A DNA stretch of 22,950 nt from Marinagarivorans sp. UBA5870 (GTDB lineage: Bacteria; Pseudomonadota; Gammaproteobacteria; Pseudomonadales; Cellvibrionaceae), in the NCBI GenBank assembly GCA_002432555.1, contig DJFO01000054.1, positions 1-22,950 on the forward strand, written 5' to 3'. The stretch's first letter is position 1, and each line of letters opens with the position of its first letter. The notes below the pieces were generated by a model. It was not told the DNA's origin. It did not search any database and saw only the letters and a list, made by a program, of their open reading frames with translations. The translations under genes and the position numbers were made by a program. Below are positions 7,342-15,661 of this stretch, one piece after another.

Positions 7342-10300
7342 AGGGTGTTTCCACAGGAATACCGTACACCTCGAACTCCAGCAGAGAATAACCGTAGCGG
7401 GTGGTCCGCGCTGTCCCTAATACACGGATATGACGCGTTATATTTTGGGGTAAGCTGATTTCTTGTATGCCGGCGGTGCCGGCAGAGTTGGTGTAAACGC
7501 TCTGCCAAGCGGCGCCGTCCAAGGAAACCTGCAGAGAATAAACTCGCGCGGCGGCGCGTTCCCAATTCAGTCGGACGCTGCTCACCTGATACTGCGCACC
7601 GAGATCGACTGCAAGCCATTGTGGATCGGCAAAGGCACTGCTCCAGCGAGTGTCAACACTACCGTCCACTGCAAATTCTGCGGAATAGGTAGCACTTTGC
7701 ACAGATGAACTCGTGGCGGGTTGATGCAGGGCAAGGTTGACGGCTGGTAGCGCTGCCACCTGAACAACTATTTGCGCGCTCACGCCGCCACCTGAGACGG
7801 TAATTGTATGCTCTCCCTGAGCGGTAGCGACAAAAACCCCTGTGCTACTGATGGAGCTGCCGGCAGAGCTACTCCAAGTTACGCTCCCGGGGGGATAATT
7901 CGCCCCAAATTGATCGCGACCCTGCACCGTGAAAGTATGTGCCTGTTGCACCACAAGGGCCGGCGCCGGTGCGATCACAAGCGTGGTTAACACCGGCGGA
8001 TTTACTTGTGCAGGTTGACCGTACACCTCGAATTCGAAAAGGGAATAGCCGTAGCGCGTGGTGCGGGTCGTGCCGAACATCCGAACATGACGGGCCGTGC
8101 CACCCGCCAAAGGAATTTCCAACGTGCCGCCGCTGCTCGTTGTTGTGCTGTAGAGAGTCTGCCACTCAGCCCCGTCAAGGGAAACCTGAATGGCGAAGCT
8201 GCGGGCTGCGGCACGCTCCCAGATGAGTTTTACACCGCTGAGGTTATAAAGTGCTCCAAGGTCCACGGCCACCCATTGCGGATCGGAAAATTGACTGGCC
8301 CAACGGGTGGTCTGATTGCCATCAAAAGCAAGATGCGAAGCATAAGTTTCCGACTCTTGAGAGGACGCAACTGTTGGCTTATTTAAGGCCAAGTTGCCGC
8401 TCGTTGTACCGCTGACATCGATATCCGCGTGGCCGCTAACACCGTTTAAGCTAGCTGTGACCCTGTGCAACCCGGGCACGGCCGCGGAAAATGCGCCTCC
8501 GGCAGTTATGCTGCTACCGCTGGTACTCGACCAGGTGATGCCCGTGTGTGCGTGAAAATGCTGACCGTATTGGTCGAGACCGTCGGCGGTAAATTGCTGA
8601 ACTTGATTGACCGCCAGAGTGCTTGTCGGAGGCGTAAGTAACAAGGTCGTAAGTACCGGAGGATCGGAAGTTACCCGCTCGGCATGCACAGTAAATTCAT
8701 AGAGCGAATAACCCCAGCCAGTGCCCCGAGTTAACCCCAACATGCGAACATACCGGGCCGGTGGGGTGCTGGTGAAAAGGTAGGTTTTTATTCCAGGGCC
8801 GCCACTTGCTTCTGAATGGATGCTTATCCAACTCTGGCCATCCTCGGATACTTGCAGCTGATAGGTCGCACCATAAGCTGCTTCCCAATTCAGCACGATT
8901 TTACGGATCCGGTAAAGCCCGCCAAGATCTTGCGCAATCCACTGGTTATCGGTAAACCGACTCGACCAGCGAGTTGTGGTGTTTTGGTCAACGGCTTTGT
9001 CCGCCTCTAAACCCGCTGCTTGAAAGGTAGATGCAGAGACCGCCGCAGGAGGAATACGCGGCACCAGGTCTGGAGGTGTGGTTGAACTCGGATAAGAAAT
9101 TCCTGCACCGGTAAACTCGATTGAGCTCAGGCTTAGGGATAAATCATCTCCGACGAAAATGACGTACAAATTGTGCATGCCCTCCGGGTCTGTGAGATCG
9201 GTCTCAAGATTGACCCAACTGTTGAGGCTGCCGGTGGGTGCCACATCGACACTCGCCAAAAGGTCGCCCGAGGGCGAGTCAAGCCGCAACTCGATCCTGC
9301 CCGATTTACTCGCCGCGACCCTGAAAACGACACCATCTATATTCAGCAGGTTCCGTCCCGCGAAAAGCAGATAGGATCCGTCGGCTGTTGGTTTCACAAG
9401 GTTTCGGGAGCCAGATTCAGGGTCAGTGTTAGGCACTAGCTGTATACCCGCCTGCTCGTCAAAATATTCCGCCGCGGCTTTTTTCGGAAAAATTTGTCGC
9501 GTTGCAAACGAGTCGAGTAAGTCCTCGTCTCGATAGTGCATTAAAAACTGGAAGTAAAGATCATCTTCACCATTGATATTATGATCACTGTGCAAAAACA
9601 AAGTGTGCTCACAATTGTTGACCAAACCAAGATCGTGCACGTGATCTAAATGGCCTAAAGCAGGGGTTATATCGACGACACCGCAGCCGATGGTACCGCC
9701 AGAGGAAGAGCCATCCTCTTTATCGTTGACGGTCACGGAAATGTCGACATCTTCGTCCCAGGAAAACAACCCGCCCTGCGGCGGCCATGTCGCGACCAGC
9801 TCCGCTATGTTGTTCCCAGCATGAATAGTTGTGTTCGCTACAGCGACACCACCATCACCGTCCGCTACTCTCACCTGTGCATTAAAAATCCCTTTGGCGG
9901 TATAGGTATGGCCCGCGGCCGGACCGGTTGCATCGAATACCCCGTCCGTATCGAAATCCCAGGTTACAGTTACGGAAGAGCCGTCTGGATCCAAGCTGCC
10001 GGTACTGGTGAAGTTGACCGTGAGGGGCAGGGAGCCGCTGCGCACGCTAGCGTGGATTTGCGCAAGCGGCAGTTGATTTTGATTCGCTCCGACGTAGTCC
10101 ACCCGGCTCAGAACGCCGTTACCTACATCAAGTGCGCAACATCCACTCCCGTATTCTAAGACATATAACCGATGATCCGGGCCGATTTCAAAATCGATGA
10201 AGCCTTTACCCTTGGTGCTTAAAAATGCCCACTCCTGGCTATTTTGCAGGGTGCCGGCGGCGTCATACCTGCCGTACCAAACTTTGCTGTTGTTAAAGTC

Positions 10301-11416
10301 CCAGTAGAAAAAATACCCGTCAAAAGCTGCAGGCAGCTTTCCCGGAACTACTACGTTGGACGAATGGCGGTAGACAGGACCGGACATATAGGAGGATCGG
10401 CCAAACGTCAACCAAGCGGGTTGCGCCGGCGGCAAAACGCGCACACCTGTATTCCACACCGAATCATTGGTCGGCGCAGCGGGATCAAAAAAGTAGTTCA
10501 AGTAGGTATTTCGGTACGCAATGTTCGGGCCGATAAAATGCGGCCAACCGTAGTTGCCGGCCTGCTTGGTCAAATTTATTTCATCTTTTCCAGACGGGCC
10601 GTCCAAGCCGCCGGAGTTGGCATCCGGTCCGATATCCGACCACAGCACCCATTGCGTCAAAGGATCGACCGAGAACTTATAGGGATTCCTCGCCCCCATT
10701 ATGTAAATTTCGGGACGACCATGATTTATATCGGTGAACAGATTGCCTGGTGGAATAGTGTAGGTACCATCTTCTTCCGGGTGGACCCTTAAGATCTTTC
10801 CACGCAGATCCTGGGTGTTGGCAGAAGATTTTTCTGCACTCAACACGGGGTTCGTTTCATCAAGAGGGGCATATTTCGTATGGAATGTATCATCACCTGT
10901 GCCAATCAGCAGATTTCCGTTCGAATCAAACTCCAAATTTCCTCCGTCGTGATTTCCGCCCATTCGGTCGACAGGAATTTCGAGGAGTACTTTTTCAGAT
11001 GTGAGAGCGAGCTGATTTTCCAGAAGGGTAAAGCGCGAAAGCCGGTTGACGTTCTTATTAGTGGGTGAATACACCAGGTATACCCACTTGTTTTCGAGGA
11101 ATTGTGGATCCGTAACCACCCCGATAAGGCCCCCTTCGATGCCGGTGTGCACAGCTAAGGATGTAGTACCGACGACAGACTGGTTGAGCGGGCTGTAAAC
11201 CAGTAGAGCTCCGAAACGATTGACCACCAAAATTCTACCATCGGACGCGACTTCAAAATCAACGGCATTTGCCAAGCCGGTTATGAGTGGAATCTTCTGG
11301 AAATCGGCGTCTCCCGGAATGGGAGCACCTATCCCTACTTGGGAAGTAAAAATTGCCGTAAATAGGAAGAGCTGATTTAAAAACTGGACAAAACGGCGTT
11401 TTCTCCACATATCCAT
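7340..11416 (-). CDS. Very large secreted PQQ-type sugar dehydrogenase with PKD, CBM-like, Ig-like and three discoidin domains
   Basis: This is a 1358-residue exported protein. ATG 11416 has GAGGAA six bases upstream. A signal peptide ends near residue 30 (VGIGA). Residues about 35-440 are a glucose/sorbosone dehydrogenase (soluble GDH, PQQ-dependent) beta-propeller, with GGNHDGG around H156, DLRGKILRV and GARNPYKFSVDP. A PKD domain follows at about 446-530 (DPDGS...TWDFDTDG). Next comes a region rich in His and acidic residues (about 535-640), then a CBM6-like beta-sandwich (about 680-775). Three F5/8C (discoidin) domains lie near 793-918, 1007-1137 and 1227-1355, separated by two Ig-like (Big) domains. 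The last two discoidin copies are close duplicates (SLDGA, RTTRYGYSL, FEVYG). No membrane or cell-wall anchor is visible. Probable role: oxidation of sugars or polysaccharide ends while bound to carbohydrate. PQQ dependence and substrate are inferred from the family. Confidence 0.85.
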   Translation of the reverse strand: MDMWRKRRFVQFLNQLFLFTAIFTSQVGIGAPIPGDADFQKIPLITGLANAVDFEVASDGRILVVNRFGALLVYSPLNQSVVGTTSLAVHTGIEGGLIGVVTDPQFLENKWVYLVYSPTNKNVNRLSRFTLLENQLALTSEKVLLEIPVDRMGGNHDGGNLEFDSNGNLLIGTGDDTFHTKYAPLDETNPVLSAEKSSANTQDLRGKILRVHPEEDGTYTIPPGNLFTDINHGRPEIYIMGARNPYKFSVDPLTQWVLWSDIGPDANSGGLDGPSGKDEINLTKQAGNYGWPHFIGPNIAYRNTYLNYFFDPAAPTNDSVWNTGVRVLPPAQPAWLTFGRSSYMSGPVYRHSSNVVVPGKLPAAFDGYFFYWDFNNSKVWYGRYDAAGTLQNSQEWAFLSTKGKGFIDFEIGPDHRLYVLEYGSGCCALDVGNGVLSRVDYVGANQNQLPLAQIHASVRSGSLPLTVNFTSTGSLDPDGSSVTVTWDFDTDGVFDATGPAAGHTYTAKGIFNAQVRVADGDGGVAVANTTIHAGNNIAELVATWPPQGGLFSWDEDVDISVTVNDKEDGSSSGGTIGCGVVDITPALGHLDHVHDLGLVNNCEHTLFLHSDHNINGEDDLYFQFLMHYRDEDLLDSFATRQIFPKKAAAEYFDEQAGIQLVPNTDPESGSRNLVKPTADGSYLLFAGRNLLNIDGVVFRVAASKSGRIELRLDSPSGDLLASVDVAPTGSLNSWVNLETDLTDPEGMHNLYVIFVGDDLSLSLSSIEFTGAGISYPSSTTPPDLVPRIPPAAVSASTFQAAGLEADKAVDQNTTTRWSSRFTDNQWIAQDLGGLYRIRKIVLNWEAAYGATYQLQVSEDGQSWISIHSEASGGPGIKTYLFTSTPPARYVRMLGLTRGTGWGYSLYEFTVHAERVTSDPPVLTTLLLTPPTSTLAVNQVQQFTADGLDQYGQHFHAHTGITWSSTSGSSITAGGAFSAAVPGLHRVTASLNGVSGHADIDVSGTTSGNLALNKPTVASSQESETYASHLAFDGNQTTRWASQFSDPQWVAVDLGALYNLSGVKLIWERAAARSFAIQVSLDGAEWQTLYSTTTSSGGTLEIPLAGGTARHVRMFGTTRTTRYGYSLFEFEVYGQPAQVNPPVLTTLVIAPAPALVVQQAHTFTVQGRDQFGANYPPGSVTWSSSAGSSISSTGVFVATAQGEHTITVSGGGVSAQIVVQVAALPAVNLALHQPATSSSVQSATYSAEFAVDGSVDTRWSSAFADPQWLAVDLGAQYQVSSVRLNWERAAARVYSLQVSLDGAAWQSVYTNSAGTAGIQEISLPQNITRHIRVLGTARTTRYGYSLLEFEVYGIPVETP

Positions 11417-12078
11417 AGGTCATTCCTCGCGAAGAAACCTTCGCCAATTCGTCGCCAGGCGCGAATGGAACGAAAGTTGAAAATGGTGGGCTTGCTTCTT
11501 CGAGGAAGTTGCGGATCGCAGGGACTACGGAGAGCAACTGCTGGCCTGCGAGGTGGCTGTTATTAATTTTTTATGCCACGGGGAGAGTTTAACTGCACCA
11601 GTCCCCCTCCATCAAGATTCAGTTTCTGCATATGTGTGTCTTGCAATATTTCCATGCGGAATAGATCGACCACTGGAGACCGAAGCCATCTGATCAAAAA
11701 ATGATCTGGGTTATAGCGTTAAAAAAGCGCTTGCCGCGCAGATGACCCATAGAGCGATTCAAGCCAGAACAATTATTTCTGTGCCGTCCGAAAGGCCGAA
11801 AAATGGAAACAAACGTTCCCAACGGCTAATTTCGATTCTGAATAACTTATACTGAAATATTATAAGCGAAACACCCCTAATGAATAAATCTGCCAGGAGG
11901 AATGTAAATTCTATACCTGGCGTTTCTGTTTTCCGAATGTTCTTCTTTTCGCGATAAATCGGGAAACAAAATGGGCTTTACCGTTAATTTTTCACCTGTA
12001 CATGAGTGTGAAAATTAGCAACTTGTCGTCATACTTTTCTCGCCAAAACAATCCACTGACCAAACGAGGCAAGAAAAT
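11417..12078. other. Long AT-rich intergenic region upstream of two divergent genes
   Basis: This stretch of 662 bases has no convincing gene. It must hold the promoters of the large minus-strand dehydrogenase and of the plus-strand acyltransferase. Visible symmetry: CTTATA (11846-11851) with TATAAG (11861-11866), spacer 9, overlapping TATTAT (5 of 6 to a -10 box, 11858-11863). Also GCCAGG (11892-11897) with CCTGGC (11916-11921). A 25-codon frame at 11880-11957 has no ribosome site and was not accepted. Its length and composition suggest complex regulation or decayed sequence. Confidence 0.5.
11846..11866. promoter_or_regulatory. Inverted repeat upstream of the acyltransferase gene
   Basis: The perfect 6-base arms CTTATA and TATAAG are separated by 9 bases and overlap a TATTAT that could be a -10 box. 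This lies about 215 bases before the acyltransferase start. It is a possible operator; no regulator is assigned, and AT-rich symmetry can arise by chance. Confidence 0.25.
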
Positions 12079-12741
12079 ATGGCAACTTCCATCATTACCT
12101 CCACTGCTAGCCCCGCTTTATCGCCCGCTGTAGGATTGATTCCTAATATTGAACCCATAACCAGAGAGTCGGAATATCGGAGTATTCGAGCCTACGGACC
12201 GCTGCTCGATAATGTCTTCTCTATCCGGTACGAAAGCTACAGCGCAGAAGACTACATTGAGAAAAATTCGGCTCGAAGATTTATGGATGAATATGACGGC
12301 ACCCCGAATTGCGATTCGTTTCTGATCTACTTTAATAAGAAACTGATAGGGTCGATCCGCTCCTGCGTCTACACACCAGGCAAAAGTCAAACGATTCCCG
12401 TTATGGGCATGTATCGGGAGGAGCTCGAAAGAGATGTTGGACTAGATCAAACGATCGTCGAGGCCAACAGGTTCGTGGTGCATCCGGACTTCCAGCGCCT
12501 GGGCGGTGTAAAAGCACGATTCAGCATCTACCGCAATATTATTGAGTCCGCAATTCGCGAAAAGGCGCGTTGTGTCGTTGTGGCGGTCCGGCCGGCTCAT
12601 GTAAAATTTTACCGAATGTTTCATCTCACCCCTATTTCCGACGCCAAGCTCTATCATCATGTACACTTCAAGACAGTTCTGATGGCCTGTCATGACATAG
12701 AGGCTGCACGGGACTTTATTTGGAGTAAAACTGGAGAGTAA
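12079..12741 (+). CDS. LuxI/FeeM-like GNAT-fold acyltransferase (putative N-acyl amino acid or autoinducer synthase)
   Basis: This 220-residue cytosolic protein shows the conserved layout of the LuxI/FeeM branch of GNAT-fold acyltransferases. These move a fatty acyl group from acyl-ACP to an amino acid or related amine. The pattern runs: FSIRYESY near residue 50, an acidic stretch DEYDGTPNCDSF (about 72-83), FNKKLIGSIRSC (about 87-98, the position of the LuxI GxxRL), then EANRFVVHPDF (about 134-144, the position of the LuxI E-x-x-R). Overall it looks closer to FeeM-type N-acyl amino acid synthases and exosortase-associated acyltransferases than to true LuxI, from memory of these families. GAGG lies nine bases before ATG. 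The next gene, a membrane histidine kinase, begins only 9 bases after the stop, so the two are almost surely co-transcribed. Alternative: another GNAT acetyltransferase with a different substrate. Confidence 0.72.
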   Translation: MATSIITSTASPALSPAVGLIPNIEPITRESEYRSIRAYGPLLDNVFSIRYESYSAEDYIEKNSARRFMDEYDGTPNCDSFLIYFNKKLIGSIRSCVYTPGKSQTIPVMGMYREELERDVGLDQTIVEANRFVVHPDFQRLGGVKARFSIYRNIIESAIREKARCVVVAVRPAHVKFYRMFHLTPISDAKLYHHVHFKTVLMACHDIEAARDFIWSKTGE

Positions 12742-12750
12742 TCTTCGCCA

Positions 12751-14751
12751 ATGATCCACTACCTTGTCGCTGGAATACTCGATTTGATTTTTGGCGCCAT
12801 CGCTCTATCGAAGAAGAGAGATGGCACGACCAAAGCTTTTGCTCTTGCAGCTTTCTGTATAGCCGCTTGGTCATTTGAGCTCTTCCTGTTGAGTAGCCTG
12901 AAGGATCAATCGCTACTTGAGGCCTTATTCCCAATTTTCAGGACAGGGATGTTTTTTATTCCGCCAGCGCTTGGACTCCTCTCTTGGCGCCTGATGGGCT
13001 CTCGCTCTCAGTTCTTCTATAGAGCGGTTTTGTTACCCGGCTTCGTAGGCGCGGCGGCCCTCGGACTCCTCAACACATTTATACTGCCCTCCGAGCTCCG
13101 CGCGGTGCCTAACGGGTTCCTCCCAGTACCCGACTTGATTTACTTTGCCTTTATTGTGGTATTCCTCTGGTGTTTTCTCGCCAGCATAGGTCTCGGCGTC
13201 CTGAGCTACCGCACCGCCACGGCTCGGGAAAAACAGAAACTGAAGTGGTTGTTGATCACGCTGTTGCTGACGTTCGCATTTGCTTGTTTGGCGCTCCACC
13301 TGTTGGCTTTTGACTTCTACCTGTCAAAACTTGTGGGCGTGATTCCTAATCTGGTGTTTGTTTCGTCACTTCTTTACGCAACAATCAGACACGAGCTCAT
13401 GGACATCCGAACCATCCTGAGCGCCGCATTAGCCCGAGTCTTGATTTTGGTTCTCTTCAGCGGCTCGTACTTTGCACTTATCTCTCTAGCTCCCGCTCAG
13501 TCATCCTTGATGAATGCAGTTATTGCTATTGCGTTTTTCGCGGTTTTCCTTGAGGCCTACCCTCGGTTTTTGAAATGGTTGCTCCCTAATACTAATCGAC
13601 TGCTGGCGGCGGGCACTTATAACTACGACGAGATGGTCGACAACCTTCGCAGCAAATTCGGCACTTGCAATAACTACGCAGAACTTGGCGATTTAATGGA
13701 CTACCTTTTCTACCGCGTCATAAAGGTACGCCAGTATCAACTCTTCTTACTGAATAATACCGAAACGATCGACACGCGGAGCTATGTTTCACTCAACAAT
13801 CCCAACAAAGGCTTTCATTTGTCGGGCCGCAGCCAGCTATTTAACGACGTCGCCGGCGCCGGATCTATCGTGATGATCGATGAGACAACTCCCGAACTCA
13901 AAACAAAGCTTGAACAAAACGCTGCTATCAGCTGCTTTCCGGTGATGCTAAATGGGCAAATGATCGCGCTTATGTTCATCGGTCGGTCATTGACATCGGC
14001 TTCCTACTATCGCTATGACGACATCCGCCTGATGGAATGGGTGATGGGTGAACTTGCTCAAACTTTACACCGCATCAGCATTCTGGAGAAGCTCCACCAG
14101 GAAATGGCGGAAGCGAAAAAGAAGCTGTCTTTACTGGGAGTAATGAATATTTACCACCACGATATCAAGGCTCCGCTTTCAATAATCGATGGAATCGTTT
14201 CCAACGACCTCTATGATGAGGAAAAGCGACGACAGGTCATTCTGGAACAGGTGGCGTGGGGGTCTCATCTGATTACCACTATGGCCGCTCTGCTTAACGG
14301 CGGACGCCGGATTAAAGTTGAGGCCGTTTCTATTGAGCAAATCCTCAGCGATTGTGCAATGGTTTTCGGCCGCACCATTCCGAACTTGCAATGCAATTTT
14401 GGTTCTGTCCCTCCATTAAATGGCGATTCCGAAGACCTGAAAATCCTATTCATCAACGTATTGAAAAATGCCTACGAAGCCTCTCGGCCGGCCACTGAAC
14501 TTAAACTGCAGGTTCAAACTTGGGCGGATGAACGGCAGATCTACGTCTCTATCTCAGATAATGGTGTAGGTATGAATCCTCACCAGCTGGAGAACCTATG
14601 GAACAGTACGGAAAGCACCAAACGAGGCGGTAACGGGATTGGATTGCAAACCATCAAGCGGATTGCTGACGAACACAACGCAACCATCCACGTCGAAAGC
14701 TGTTTATCTACAGGTACAACATTTACCTTCTGCTTCCCAATCGGCGGTTAG
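12751..14751 (+). CDS. Membrane-embedded sensor histidine kinase (polytopic N terminus, GAF-like middle)
   Basis: This is a 666-residue inner-membrane kinase. The first 270 residues hold about eight or nine hydrophobic helices with almost no periplasmic domain. One section reads VSSLLYATIRHELMDIRTI, as in the 7TM sensor region of ComP-like kinases, which sense hydrophobic or membrane-borne signals. Residues about 290-430 look like a GAF-type domain. The dimerisation/phosphotransfer domain carries H470 in YHHDIKAPLS. The ATPase domain has an N box (LFINVLKNAYEA), G1 (SDNGVGM), F box (LWNSTESTKRGG) and G2 (GGNGIGLQTIK), so kinase activity is expected. The ribosome site is weak (GGAGAG 12 bases upstream). 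Nine bases separate it from the acyltransferase gene, and its stop lies 7 bases from the end of a convergent receiver gene. Binding of the acyl product is inference. Confidence 0.85.
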   Translation: MIHYLVAGILDLIFGAIALSKKRDGTTKAFALAAFCIAAWSFELFLLSSLKDQSLLEALFPIFRTGMFFIPPALGLLSWRLMGSRSQFFYRAVLLPGFVGAAALGLLNTFILPSELRAVPNGFLPVPDLIYFAFIVVFLWCFLASIGLGVLSYRTATAREKQKLKWLLITLLLTFAFACLALHLLAFDFYLSKLVGVIPNLVFVSSLLYATIRHELMDIRTILSAALARVLILVLFSGSYFALISLAPAQSSLMNAVIAIAFFAVFLEAYPRFLKWLLPNTNRLLAAGTYNYDEMVDNLRSKFGTCNNYAELGDLMDYLFYRVIKVRQYQLFLLNNTETIDTRSYVSLNNPNKGFHLSGRSQLFNDVAGAGSIVMIDETTPELKTKLEQNAAISCFPVMLNGQMIALMFIGRSLTSASYYRYDDIRLMEWVMGELAQTLHRISILEKLHQEMAEAKKKLSLLGVMNIYHHDIKAPLSIIDGIVSNDLYDEEKRRQVILEQVAWGSHLITTMAALLNGGRRIKVEAVSIEQILSDCAMVFGRTIPNLQCNFGSVPPLNGDSEDLKILFINVLKNAYEASRPATELKLQVQTWADERQIYVSISDNGVGMNPHQLENLWNSTESTKRGGNGIGLQTIKRIADEHNATIHVESCLSTGTTFTFCFPIGG

Positions 14752-14758
14752 TATCGAG

Positions 14759-15514
14759 CTAGGAGCTCACGAGCCCCTTCAACGCGTCGTTCAAATTCTT
14801 CAAGCGGAACGGCTTTTCCAGAAACCCGTGAATCCCCAAGTCGGCGTATTCGCTAGATTTAATGGGCATATTGGAGAGCGCGAGCACTATGGCGTCCTTC
14901 GACAGAGACTGCCGAAGATTTGCGACCAAGCTTCGCCCGTCCCCTCCAGGCAAGATAAAATCCAACAAAATGAGGTCATAAACGCGACTGTCGCACATCC
15001 GTATCGCTTCCGCCCCGGTGCGGGCAATGTCAATACTGTACTTGCCTGCCAGTTGCTTAAGTGCGATTTGTTGATGAATCTCTTCGTCTTCCACCAAAAG
15101 CACAAAGGAAACTTTGGGTAACGACGAGCTCTGAGGACTGGCCTCCTCCCGCTGAACCTCGCTGGATATCGATGGACGCGCCGGTGTGATGTCAGCCAAA
15201 AAGGCTTGTGCAAGTTCCCGCAGACGGCGAATATCCCCTTCGATCGCCTCGGGCAAACGGGCTAGCGCTCCAAGGTGGTCCGGGCTTATAGGTGTCAGCT
15301 CGCTCACCAGATGGTGCTGCTTTTTATATACTTCCAATAATTTAGGAAGATAGGTCGACAGCGCCTGTAAGTTGAGCTGCATGGTAGCTAAAGGTGTTGC
15401 TATATCGTGCACCAAGGTACGGCCGATCCGCTCCAGCGAGGTATTGCCCCCCACACCGGCGTCCGGCGTAGCTGCAGACTCGCGAACGCCTGGGTTGTTG
15501 CTCACAATGGCCAT
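14759..15514 (-). CDS. DHp (histidine phosphotransfer) domain fused to a receiver domain, no ATPase and no DNA-binding domain
   Basis: This 251-residue cytosolic protein has an unusual build. Residues about 26-110 read as a histidine-kinase type DHp helical hairpin: H36 in LVHDIATPLATMQ, followed by long amphipathic helices. No ATP-binding domain follows; a polar linker of about 20 residues leads into a receiver domain (about 131-250). The receiver shows the acidic pair VEDEE, phosphoacceptor D185 in LILLDFILPGGDG, a Ser/Thr position in LALSNMP, and K in FLEKPFR. The gene lies on the opposite strand and ends 7 bases from the kinase. It could accept phosphate on D185 and pass it to or from H36, like Spo0B or ChpT combined with Spo0F; this is inference. 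It has no recognised output domain. The ATG has no clear ribosome site. Confidence 0.78.
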   Translation of the reverse strand: MAIVSNNPGVRESAATPDAGVGGNTSLERIGRTLVHDIATPLATMQLNLQALSTYLPKLLEVYKKQHHLVSELTPISPDHLGALARLPEAIEGDIRRLRELAQAFLADITPARPSISSEVQREEASPQSSSLPKVSFVLLVEDEEIHQQIALKQLAGKYSIDIARTGAEAIRMCDSRVYDLILLDFILPGGDGRSLVANLRQSLSKDAIVLALSNMPIKSSEYADLGIHGFLEKPFRLKNLNDALKGLVSS

Positions 15515-15661
15515 AAAAACATATATTAAGTGTATGTATTAGACGGAAAGGAAGCCGACACCGGCAGTCCCTGGTATCCGCACGTTTTTATAGCCCAACA
15601 GCCAGAATGGCAAGAAAAAAATGTTTGTCCTGTCCTTTTTATGAGCGCGTGAGCGAAGAAA

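Noticed and set aside
10244..10792. 182-codon open frame on the plus strand
   Set aside because: It is antisense to the propeller domain of the large dehydrogenase and has no recognisable features.
11880..11957. 25-codon frame that could encode a basic signal or leader peptide
   Set aside because: There is no ribosome site, no signal-peptide pattern, and such short frames are expected by chance in 660 bases.
12079..14751. Exosortase/PEP-CTERM system (acyltransferase plus PrsK-like kinase)
   Set aside because: The pair recalls that system, but no PEP-CTERM sorting signal, exosortase or polysaccharide gene is present, and the kinase H-box (HDIKAPL) differs from the PrsK type as I remember it.
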